47,320 nt of DNA, taken from the NCBI GenBank assembly GCA_903892415.1, contig CAITIQ010000380.1, positions 1-47,320 of the forward strand, in the 5' to 3' direction. Under the pieces are notes generated by a model. The model ran no database searches. It was not told the origin of the DNA and was given only the letters and a program-made list of their open reading frames with translations. This stretch comes from an uncultured delta proteobacterium (lineage in GTDB: Bacteria; Myxococcota_A; Polyangia; Polyangiales; Polyangiaceae). The stretch's first letter is position 1. Each line of letters starts with the position of its first letter. The translations under genes were made by a program, and so were the position numbers. This document shows positions 8,226-15,302 of the stretch, piece by piece.

Positions 8226-8549
8226 TCAACGCACGACATTGTTGTGGAGGGGAGCATCGGCGCGCTTCTCGCGGTCGAGCGACGAAATCGAGGTCCACAC
8301 GAGGTGCTCGCCGAACCGGCCTTCGGCGCATGCGATGATTCCGTGGTGACGCCCGCGGACGAAGCGCGGTCCCTTCTTGGGCGCCGCGGCCTTCACCTTC
8401 GTCGCGGCCTCCTCGAGCAGGACGAACGTCATGACGGTGCCGCGAGCGAGGCCCGCGACGATCTCTGCGGTGAGGTAGCTCTTTCGCTGCGCACGGATCT
8501 CGAGCGGCAAGATGGAGACGACGACTGCGTGCATGCGCTTGTCGGCCAC
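8226..8549 (-). CDS. small hypothetical protein, 107 aa
   Basis: A GTG start at 8549 with a weak GAGAG upstream opens 107 codons with strongly GC-biased third positions, as in true genes here. The product begins MADKRMHAVVVSILPLEIR and has a helical, hydrophobic middle (IVAGLARGTVMTFVLLEEAA) followed by a basic Lys/Arg-rich stretch. No family is recognised. The antisense frame is also open but looks less natural. It lies alone between the paired palindromes and the FkbM gene, so it may be a leftover of a larger element. Confidence 0.45.
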   Translation of the reverse strand: MADKRMHAVVVSILPLEIRAQRKSYLTAEIVAGLARGTVMTFVLLEEAATKVKAAAPKKGPRFVRGRHHGIIACAEGRFGEHLVWTSISSLDREKRADAPLHNNVVR

Positions 8550-8701
8550 GCTCTCGATCGTAGTGCTCTCAGCTCGAAGCCTCGAGCGCAGAGGTTCCGC
8601 TCCCCAGGGGCCCTCGCAGGGCTGATTTCCCCGAAATCCTGACGGCGGCTTGCGATAACGGGACCGACCGCGCTAGAAAGCCACTAGGTCCACACCGATT
8701 C

Positions 8702-9559
8702 ATGAGCAAACCAGTCCTGCCATTTCTGCTTGACGAACTCACCCCCGCCGTACGGATCGTCGACGTGGGCGCGATGCTCTTGGAGTCGCCTCCTTACGCG
8801 CCGCTCCTAAGCTTGCCTGGCACGACCTTGGTCGCGTTCGAACCTGGGGACGAGGAGCGAGAGAAGCTGCGCAAGGCGTCGAGTCGGTCGCACGTGATCC
8901 TCCCGCATGTGGTGGGCCGCGGCGGCCCTGCGATCTTTCGTGAGTGTACGTGGAACGCAACCAACTCACTCTACGAGCCGAACACCGAGCTCTTGCGGCG
9001 GTTCAGCGGAATGAGCGAGTTGCACACAGTCGCGCAGCGGGTCGAGGTCAACACGGTGAGCCTGGACGACGTCCCTGAAGCGCAAGGGATGCACTACTTG
9101 AAGATCGACGTTCAAGGAGCCGAGCTGGACGTGATCGAGGGCGCACCCAAGACGTGCGAGTCGTTGCTCGTCGCTCACGTCGAGGTGCAGTTCATGCCGT
9201 TGTATGAGGGTGTGCCGTTGCAAGGTGACGTGGACATTGCGTTGCGCAAGCTAGGGCTGCGGCTGCACTCGATGAGCCCGCCCGGCAGAGGGACCTTCGA
9301 TCCCTTGCGGCGGAAACAGGGCGTCGGGGGCGGTCAGTGGCTGTGGGCTGATGCGCTGTATTTTCGGGACTTCATGAAGTTTGCGGAGCTCGAACCGGAG
9401 CAGTTGCTGGTCCTCGCGGTGATCGCAGAGGGCTGCTACTCCGCGAGAGATCTCGCGCTGCTCGCGCTCCAGCATTACGACGCCAAGAAGGGGTCGAACT
9501 TCCATCAGACGTATTGCTCGATGCTGCTGGGTCAGCCTCGAGTTCCAGAGCCGCTTTAG
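8702..9559 (+). CDS. FkbM-family SAM-dependent methyltransferase
   Basis: 285 residues. The N-terminal region has the SAM-binding strand and loop IVDVGAMLLESPPY and an acidic end to the next strand (LVAFEPGDEE). The FkbM hallmarks follow: the VNTVSLDDV segment and HYLKIDVQGAELDVIEGA, containing the K-I-D-x-x-G-x-E motif. The protein ends in an extra ~60-residue helical tail (FAELEPEQLLVLAVIAEGC onward). FkbM enzymes usually O-methylate sugars or polyketides; the substrate here is unknown. It stands alone between pseudogene remnants, which suggests it belongs to an accessory, once larger, cluster. Confidence 0.85.
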   Translation: MSKPVLPFLLDELTPAVRIVDVGAMLLESPPYAPLLSLPGTTLVAFEPGDEEREKLRKASSRSHVILPHVVGRGGPAIFRECTWNATNSLYEPNTELLRRFSGMSELHTVAQRVEVNTVSLDDVPEAQGMHYLKIDVQGAELDVIEGAPKTCESLLVAHVEVQFMPLYEGVPLQGDVDIALRKLGLRLHSMSPPGRGTFDPLRRKQGVGGGQWLWADALYFRDFMKFAELEPEQLLVLAVIAEGCYSARDLALLALQHYDAKKGSNFHQTYCSMLLGQPRVPEPL

Positions 9560-9570
9560 TCCCGCCGGCC

Positions 9571-10022
9571 TCACGTCGTACGGAGGGAAGCCTCCTGACA
9601 GCGCACTGGGCGCAATTCCAAGGGAATGGAGTCCGCAGCGGGCCGCAGCACGTGGTCGAAGAAGGGACTTCGGAGCAGGACGGTTGGATCGGTCCGACGT
9701 TTCCACTCGAACAGGCGCTGGAGCCGCGCCGCGTGGCCGCGGCCAAGCGTGTTGCCGCGCGCGACAGTCTGCACGCGGAGCGCGCCGTCGCTCGAGGCTC
9801 GCGCTACGGCTCGTAGGCCCTGAGCGTGGATACGCGCAGCGCGCGAACGACGGAGCCCCAGGTCGCACCCCCGTTCGCCGTCACGCTCCTGCCATTGGGG
9901 TTAACCACGACCCAATCGAGGCAACGCAGATCAACGACCAGGTCATCGCCGATGGATTGCCCATGCAGACACTCGCCGCCTCCACGCACCGTCACGCGCC
10001 GTCCAGTCCCGCGCGTGAGCAC
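9571..10022 (-). pseudogene. FAD-linked oxidase (BBE-type) remnant with internal deletion
   Basis: Two pieces of one protein family lie in order on the minus strand. The upstream piece (10022-9804) encodes RRVTVRGGGECLHGQSIGDD and VVDLRCLDWVVV, then ANGGATWGSVVRAL, the FAD-binding region of berberine-bridge/FAD_binding_4 oxidases, ending at a premature stop. The downstream piece (9774-9571) encodes RLFEWKRRTDPTVLLRSPFF, like the C-terminal LKxxxDPxxxF segment of the same family. The ~300 residues normally between them are missing, and a stop codon sits directly upstream of the first piece. It is best read as a decayed gene. Confidence 0.6.
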
Positions 10023-10201
10023 GCCTCATGCCCGCGCGCGACCGCTGTGCCTTGCAGTCGATCCGCTCGGGACAGTCGCTGCGACTGTGCAACGCGATGC
10101 ACACGTGAGCAAGCGCGTGCACGAGCCCGTCGCTGCGACCTCCTTGGTTCAGCAAGAAGCGGGCGGAGGCACGATGGCGAGGCGATTGCACTACGTACGA
10201 G

Positions 10202-11344
10202 GTGCAGTCCATTCGAGAACCTCTCGCGTCGCCGAGCGACGCCTCAACCTCCGCGTGTGGAACGGCCGAACACGCAACCGTCTTCGAGCGCGTCGGATGG
10301 GTGATGGCGATCACGATCATTCCGGCGGTGGTCCTCAGAGACCGCAGGCTTGTTCGTCGCGTTGGCGTCGCGCATCTGGTCGCGCAAACCGTTGCCTTCG
10401 CGGCGTTCGTCCTGATGCCCGTGAGCGGAGCCGAGCTTCGGCCGCTACACGTCCCGACAGACACACTCAGTGGTTGGGCGCTCGCGCTGAACTACCGGAT
10501 CGATGCGCCGTTCAACTGCTTTCCTTCGCTGCACGTCGCGACCACCACGCTCACGGCGATCGCCCTCGCTCGGGTCTCTCGACCCCTCGGGTGGCTGGGA
10601 GCGACGGTCGCCGCGCTGATCGCAATCTCGACCCTGCTCGTGAAGCAGCACTATCTCCTCGACGTGGTCGGTGGGGGCCTGCTCGGGGCCGTGGTCGCGA
10701 CCACGATGCTCGGCTCGCGCCGGGACGGCAGCCCATCCGCCGCACGACGACGGTCATCCTTCTTCGGAGTCATCGCCTTCGTCGCGCTGTATGCCGCCAT
10801 GCTCGGGGGCGCCTGGAGCGCCTACCGCGCGAGACTAGACACCGACCGCAGAGAGAAAATAATCGTTGAGGACGCGTTGTATTGTGCCGCCGTCGGTCGC
10901 CTCCCCGGGAACGGTTCCTCATCAAGGAGATTGCATATGGCTATTGCGCGCTACTACGTAACCCGGCTTACTCTCACCAATCCAGGGGCCAACGACACCT
11001 TGACCATCCGAGCGCCCAACCCGTGGACCTGGGCCCGGGTGCGCGGTATCAACGCCAACGGAGGGGTGTTGACATCCATCGATTTCCGCGGAGGGGTGGA
11101 CCGCGTCAGCCTCACGGCCGTCGTCAACGCCACCAATCGGCAATTGGAGGGCAGTCGGTACGAGATCCTGATCGGCGACGCAGGTTCGCGGCCAGACGAT
11201 GAAGCCTTTCCTCCGGCGGGGCAGCCCGCGCAGGAAGGAGCGGGAATTACGCTCAACAATCCCGGAGCTTGGCGGATGGATCGAGATCCGCCGCCACCGC
11301 CCAATGGGGAATGGGCCTTTTCCCCGGTAACCAACATCAGCTAG
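10202..11344 (+). CDS. PAP2-superfamily phosphatase-like frame, reading without a stop into the next gene
   Basis: The first ~225 residues of this 380-codon frame have several membrane segments and the PAP2 signatures PFNCFPSLHVATTT (motif 2, SxxxH type) and KQHYLLDVVGGGLLG (motif 3, HxxxD type), as in membrane phosphatases and inositol-phosphorylceramide-synthase-like proteins. Hydrophobicity ends near residue 210, and the following residues (from YRARLDTDRREK) look non-native. No stop occurs, and the frame continues into the 135-residue protein that starts at ATG 10937 with its own strong ribosome binding site. The N-terminus also looks short by about one membrane helix. I read this as a PAP2 gene damaged at both ends whose frame happens to join the next gene; a real fusion protein is the alternative. 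Confidence 0.5.
   Translation: MQSIREPLASPSDASTSACGTAEHATVFERVGWVMAITIIPAVVLRDRRLVRRVGVAHLVAQTVAFAAFVLMPVSGAELRPLHVPTDTLSGWALALNYRIDAPFNCFPSLHVATTTLTAIALARVSRPLGWLGATVAALIAISTLLVKQHYLLDVVGGGLLGAVVATTMLGSRRDGSPSAARRRSSFFGVIAFVALYAAMLGGAWSAYRARLDTDRREKIIVEDALYCAAVGRLPGNGSSSRRLHMAIARYYVTRLTLTNPGANDTLTIRAPNPWTWARVRGINANGGVLTSIDFRGGVDRVSLTAVVNATNRQLEGSRYEILIGDAGSRPDDEAFPPAGQPAQEGAGITLNNPGAWRMDRDPPPPPNGEWAFSPVTNIS
10937..11344 (+). CDS. small protein of unknown function, 135 aa
   Basis: The ATG at 10937 is preceded by AAGGAG (about 6 nt upstream) and an AT-richer segment, the best initiation signal in this part of the window, so this is likely the real start even though the frame is open further upstream. 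The product begins MAIARYYVTRLTLTNPGAND and has regular beta-strand-like segments (TIRAPNPWTWARVRGINANG, VDRVSLTAVVNATNRQLEG) and a Pro-rich end (RDPPPPPNGEW). No signal peptide or known family is seen. A 10-bp stem hairpin follows 10 nt after the stop. Confidence 0.6.
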   Translation: MAIARYYVTRLTLTNPGANDTLTIRAPNPWTWARVRGINANGGVLTSIDFRGGVDRVSLTAVVNATNRQLEGSRYEILIGDAGSRPDDEAFPPAGQPAQEGAGITLNNPGAWRMDRDPPPPPNGEWAFSPVTNIS

Positions 11345-11354
11345 CCAACCGTGA

Positions 11355-11388
11355 CAGACCGGCTCAGCGCGAGAGCTCAGCCGGTCTG
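11355..11388 (+). terminator. hairpin after the 135-aa gene
   Basis: CAGACCGGCT (11355-11364) and AGCCGGTCTG (11379-11388) form a perfect 10-bp stem with a 14-nt loop, 10 nt after a stop codon. No run of T follows, so it is either a U-less terminator or an mRNA 3'-end stabiliser. Confidence 0.5.
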
Positions 11389-11436
11389 CGCGACAATACG
11401 TTGGTATCCGCGGCGCAGCGCTCGTACGCTGGACGT

Positions 11437-13458
11437 ATGACGCGAACCACTTACTGCTTGGTTGGTCTTCTATCGCTTTCGCTGGGGTCGTTCGGCACGC
11501 TCGCTGGGTGCGGCGGGAACAATGATGGTGCAGGTGCCAGCGGCGCCGGCACGAGCAATGGCGCCAACAACGCTGGAGGCAGTGGCGGGTCCACTGGGTC
11601 CTTCGTCGGCAGTGGCGGTGGCAATCAAACCAACGCGCTCACCATCACGCCGCTTGGCCCGTCGCTCGACGTAGTGTTTGGAACGCCCGGTCAAACGGTG
11701 CAGTTCACCGCTACACGCAACGGCCTACCGGTCAATCCGACCTGGTTCCTCAATACGCCGGAGGCGGGCACCATCGACGGCAACGGCCTGTTCACCGCTA
11801 ACGGCGCAGCCGGTGGCAACATCACCGTGTCTGCGACGATCGAAGACGAGGTGGCATCAACGGTGCTTCGGCTAAACCTCGCGATCCTGGAGAACACTGC
11901 GGCCCTACCACAGGATCAGCAGGACATTCTTTCGCAGCCGGGCGGCGCCGCCGATCCTTCGATGACAGTGCCCTACCCTTACACGGGCACGGTCTTCCCG
12001 CGAGCGATCCCGGCTCCCCAAGTCCACGTCAACGGAGGCGGCGCTTCCGCCTACATGCTCAAGGTCGCCAACAACGGCTGCTCGTACACCGGCTTTCTCC
12101 CGCCCACCGCCCAACTCACCATGGGCGAAGCCCAATGGCACGCGCTCGGCACCTGCAGTGACGGCACCGACATGACGGTGGAAATTGCCAAGCTCTCCAA
12201 CGGTCAGAAGCTTGGTCCGGTCTTGCAAACCTGGCGCATTGCGCCGGCCAAACTGAACGGCACCATCTACTACAACACCTACGGTTCTCCGCTTGCCGGC
12301 ACCGGGGCGCTGATGCGCACCAAGGCCGAGTCCACGGTCCCCGAAGTGCTCGTGGGCAACTGCACCGTGTGCCACAGCATTGCCTCCGACGGCTCCACCG
12401 CAGCAGCGGCCAATCACGCCGGCCCCGGCGGTACGTTTGATCTTTCCGGGGACGTAGTCAATCCGCCGCTAATCTGGACCACGGCGGAGAGCGCAGCCTT
12501 TGCTGCGCTCTACCCGAAGGGTGGCGAGGTGCTCGTGGTGCAAGGCGCCCCTGGCGGCAGCTACCCGCCCAACACGCCTGGCACCAGCGGCCCCTATACG
12601 AGCGAGCTGCGAACCAGGGATGGAGTGCTGATCCCGGACTCTGGCATCGAGAGCAAGTACGCCCAAACCCCCGTGTTCTCGCACGACGGCACCATGTTGG
12701 CCTTCACCGATCGCAACGCCGGCAACACTGCGCTCAGCACGCTATCGCTTTATGACTACGACGCCGTCACGCGCAAGTTCAGTAACTACCGCGTGGTCGC
12801 CACGCCGCCCGGAGGGCAGCACTACTCCTGGCCCGCCTTCACGCCGGACAACAAGTGGGTCGTGTTCCAAACTGGCGTCGGGGAAGACTTGGCAACCTGG
12901 CAAAGCAACACAGCCAAGCTCAGCGCGGTCAACGTCGAGACCGGCGTGCTGGTACCGCTCGGCAAGCTCAACGGAGACGGCTACATGCCCGGTGGTGTTC
13001 GGGATGAGAACCTGAACTTCGAGCCCACCATCCTGCCCATCGCCGCAGGCGGTTACTTCTGGGTGGTGTTCACCTCGCGTCGCACCTTCGGCAACGTGCT
13101 CACTGGCAACCGCGACGAGACGAAGCGCTTGTGGGTCGCTGCCTTCGACGCCGACGCTGGGGACGCCGACGCAAGCCACCCGGCCTTCTACATTGCCGGC
13201 CAGGAGCTTGGCTCGGGCAACAGCCGTGGCTTCTGGGCGCTCGATCCGTGCAAGGCCAACGGCGAAACCTGCGAGACGGGGGACGAGTGTTGCGGCGGCT
13301 TCTGCAACCCCTCCGAGACGAACCCCGGCGTGTTCGAGTGCGGTGAGCCCGACGGCTCCTGCTCCGACGAGTTCGAGGCCTGCGAGACCGCTGCGGATTG
13401 CTGCGACCCGTCGCTTGCCTGCATCGGCGGCAAATGCGGCTCGGTTCCGCCGCAGTGA
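11437..13458 (+). CDS. lipoprotein with one haem-c motif, beta-propeller-like region and cysteine-rich tail
   Basis: 673 residues from ATG 11437. The signal peptide ends in LAGC (Cys25), followed by a long Gly/Ser/Asn linker to about residue 65. Next is an Ig-like region (residues ~68-150, VQFTATRNGLPVNPTWFL). A single haem-c binding motif, CTVCH at residues 309-313, sits at the start of a region with TolB/PD40-style strands (TPVFSHDGTMLAFTDRN, YSWPAFTPDNKWVVFQTG). The C-terminus has two short Cys-rich modules (CETGDECCGGFCNP and ETAADCCDPSLACIGGKCG). The protein is probably on the outer surface and may carry one haem; its role is unknown. The upstream in-frame extension lacks a start with a ribosome site. 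Confidence 0.75.
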   Translation: MTRTTYCLVGLLSLSLGSFGTLAGCGGNNDGAGASGAGTSNGANNAGGSGGSTGSFVGSGGGNQTNALTITPLGPSLDVVFGTPGQTVQFTATRNGLPVNPTWFLNTPEAGTIDGNGLFTANGAAGGNITVSATIEDEVASTVLRLNLAILENTAALPQDQQDILSQPGGAADPSMTVPYPYTGTVFPRAIPAPQVHVNGGGASAYMLKVANNGCSYTGFLPPTAQLTMGEAQWHALGTCSDGTDMTVEIAKLSNGQKLGPVLQTWRIAPAKLNGTIYYNTYGSPLAGTGALMRTKAESTVPEVLVGNCTVCHSIASDGSTAAAANHAGPGGTFDLSGDVVNPPLIWTTAESAAFAALYPKGGEVLVVQGAPGGSYPPNTPGTSGPYTSELRTRDGVLIPDSGIESKYAQTPVFSHDGTMLAFTDRNAGNTALSTLSLYDYDAVTRKFSNYRVVATPPGGQHYSWPAFTPDNKWVVFQTGVGEDLATWQSNTAKLSAVNVETGVLVPLGKLNGDGYMPGGVRDENLNFEPTILPIAAGGYFWVVFTSRRTFGNVLTGNRDETKRLWVAAFDADAGDADASHPAFYIAGQELGSGNSRGFWALDPCKANGETCETGDECCGGFCNPSETNPGVFECGEPDGSCSDEFEACETAADCCDPSLACIGGKCGSVPPQ

Positions 13459-13482
13459 GCTGAGGCGAACAAAGTCGGCTCA

Positions 13483-13508
13483 AACGGCCCGCCGATCGGC
13501 GGGCCGTT
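13483..13508. terminator. perfect 26-bp palindromic hairpin
   Basis: AACGGCCCGCC, the tetraloop GATC, and the exact complement form an 11-bp, very GC-rich stem 24 nt after the stop of the haem-c lipoprotein, followed by CGCGTTTCG. It is a probable intrinsic terminator with a weak T stretch; being a perfect palindrome it could act on both strands. Confidence 0.65.
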
Positions 13509-13615
13509 CGCGTTTCGAACGCCTGACAAAGTCTTGGCACAGATCCCTTAGGGAACGACAGGAAGGGCGCTTCAACAGTCAGCAACAAAGCTCGCCTTCC
13601 CATTTGAGGTTCCCA

Positions 13616-14749
13616 ATGTCGTGGCTGCAACGGCTGAAGCTCGTTCAAAAGCTCGCACTGATCATCGTCGTCTCTTCACTCGCCACCGTCCTGGTGGGCG
13701 TGGTTGGCATCAAGTCGGTCGCCAACGTCGCGGCCATGCTCGACAACACCTACAGCAACAACCTGATCTGCATTCAATACTTGGGTGCTGCTGGTCGAGC
13801 GCAGGTGACGCAATCCAGGGCCTACGCCGAGATGCTCTCGGTTCGAGAAAGCAAGCAGTTCGACGACCTGCGCGGCAAAGCCGATGCGGCCAAGGACGAG
13901 TTAACCAAGCAAATTGACCAGTATCGCAAGATGCCGTGGAGCGATCGGGAGAAGAGCCTGATGGCTGACTTCGATCGTTCGTCCCCGGTGTACCAGGAGA
14001 GCCTTCAGAAGCTTGAGAATCACATGCGCGAGGGCCAATACCAAGAGGCGGTCGCGCTGTGGGAAAAGGACTTGGACCGGCAGAAGAGTCATCTCGAGGA
14101 ATTGGTTGCGAAGCTCGCCGAAGACAATCGCGTGCAGGCCGAAGAGGGCTACCAGAAGGCGCTTGTAGACGTCGCCCAAGGCAAAACCGACCTGATTGGG
14201 ATTGGAGCTGGCGGCTTAGCAGTCGCGGGCCTGCTCGCTTACCTGATTGCTCGAGCGCTCCTCCAGGAACTCGGTGGCGAACCGGAGGAGGCCTACTCCT
14301 TGGCCATGGTTTTGGCGAACGGTAGGGCCGGACGAAACGACAAGGTCTTTGGCAGCGACATCTCCGCGCGCGTCCTCGCCAAGGCGGCCACGGCCATCTA
14401 CCCCAACACCCGTTTGGACGGCGTTCCCGAGAGCTTCCTGCGCGCCTACTTCCTGCGCGGCACCGGCAAATTCGCTGACTCGGTCCGCGTGGCCCCACCG
14501 ATTCGCCAGGCGGTCAGCTTCTTCCAGCACAACCTGATGCGCGATGACGCTTCGCTTGGCCTTTTCGACGTCGTGTTTTTGCGCAACGCGCTGATCAACT
14601 TCGAGCCACAAAAGAAGCAACTGATCCTAGAGAACGTGCTTACGCGCCTGCGACCCGGAGGGTACTTGTTCATTGGCCTCTCCGAGTCCCTCTCGGGCCA
14701 TGAGCTGCCGGTCAAAGGTGCTGGCCGGTCGATCTATCGCAGGCTCTAG
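13616..14749 (+). CDS. chimeric chemoreceptor sensor - CheR methyltransferase protein
   Basis: 377 residues; GAGG about 8 nt before ATG 13616 supports the start. Residues 1-215 are the sensor half of a methyl-accepting chemotaxis protein: TM1 (~12-32), a four-helix-bundle periplasmic domain (33-190) and TM2 (~194-216), ending in the ELGGEP sequence that begins many HAMP regions. From residue 224 the sequence is the C-terminal part of a CheR methyltransferase: EEAYSLAMVLA (end of SAM motif I), KVFGSDISARVLAKA (SAM-binding acid), FDVVFLRNALINF and LRPGGYLFIGLSESL. Missing are the HAMP remainder, the receptor signalling and methylation helices, and the CheR N-terminal domain with the first half of SAM motif I. 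The parts meet where both families have a G-x-E type motif, so a deletion between mcp and cheR probably created it. Catalytic activity is doubtful. Confidence 0.8.
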   Translation: MSWLQRLKLVQKLALIIVVSSLATVLVGVVGIKSVANVAAMLDNTYSNNLICIQYLGAAGRAQVTQSRAYAEMLSVRESKQFDDLRGKADAAKDELTKQIDQYRKMPWSDREKSLMADFDRSSPVYQESLQKLENHMREGQYQEAVALWEKDLDRQKSHLEELVAKLAEDNRVQAEEGYQKALVDVAQGKTDLIGIGAGGLAVAGLLAYLIARALLQELGGEPEEAYSLAMVLANGRAGRNDKVFGSDISARVLAKAATAIYPNTRLDGVPESFLRAYFLRGTGKFADSVRVAPPIRQAVSFFQHNLMRDDASLGLFDVVFLRNALINFEPQKKQLILENVLTRLRPGGYLFIGLSESLSGHELPVKGAGRSIYRRL

Positions 14750-15189
14750 GGCTCTTCAGTGAACGCTGCGAGCGCGGTCTCGCGCAGCCCACGCAGCGCG
14801 CGCAGTGGAAAGAAGAAGCCTTGGCTTTCGGCGTCGGAGTTGAACCAAAGGCCCTCGGCGCCAAGCGGGATGTAGTGCTCGAGCCACGCGACCACGTCCC
14901 CTTCGTCGAGCGGCACCGACATCACGCGAATGCCTCGTTCCTCTACGAGACCGTGCTCCTCGGCGAAGCGTCCGAGCCGCGTCGTATCGGTGAAGGCGCG
15001 CACCATCGGCATGCCGCCAGCGGTGCCCGCGTGCGAGGCGATGAACGGGTTTGGCCGCGCCGATTCACCGCGCGCGATGAAGTGCCAATGGGTGAGCGCA
15101 AAGATCCCGCGAGCCAGCGCGTGCAGGTGCTTTTCGGGGTTGCCTTCGGCTTCAGCTTCACGCGCGAGGGCGTCGAAGTCGGTCAACAT
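14746..15189 (-). CDS. SseB-like protein
   Basis: 147 residues, ATG at 15189. The segments PMVRAFTDTTRLGRFAEEHG, SVPLDEGDVVAWLEHY and GAEGLWFNSDAESQGFFFP match the pattern of SseB-type domains, small proteins of unknown function first noted near secretion genes: a LPVFTS-like strand with a helix, then a helix before a GIxxNP-like turn. It is cytoplasmic by sequence. Its stop overlaps the stop of the chimeric chemoreceptor gene, tail to tail (14746-14749). The match is partial; a general hypothetical-protein label is the fallback. Confidence 0.55.
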   Translation of the reverse strand: MLTDFDALAREAEAEGNPEKHLHALARGIFALTHWHFIARGESARPNPFIASHAGTAGGMPMVRAFTDTTRLGRFAEEHGLVEERGIRVMSVPLDEGDVVAWLEHYIPLGAEGLWFNSDAESQGFFFPLRALRGLRETALAAFTEEP

Positions 15190-15205
15190 GCGGCGACCCT
15201 AGCAG

Positions 15206-15225
15206 TTCCGCCGAAGGCGGACGTA
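15206..15225. repeat. REP-like hairpin, copy A
   Basis: A 20-bp sequence centred on the hairpin CCGCC-GAA-GGCGG lies just upstream of the SseB-like gene. The same 20 bp, with one difference, occurs at 40337-40356, also between genes. Confidence 0.5.
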
Positions 15226-15302
15226 GCAAACAATTCCAGCAGCGGTTGGGTGCGTGAAGCCGCGACACCCAACCGCGATGAAGTTCCGTCGACGCCTTCT
15301 GC

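Noticed and set aside
9826..10869. Open plus-strand frame of 347 codons
   Set aside because: It is Arg/Ser-rich with no motifs and overlaps the clear PAP2 motifs in another frame and the FAD-oxidase remnant on the minus strand.
13616..14749. The receptor-CheR chimera as a simple misassembly
   Set aside because: The frame is kept across the junction and the join lies at a shared motif, which fits a real deletion; misassembly remains possible and is listed as the refuting check.
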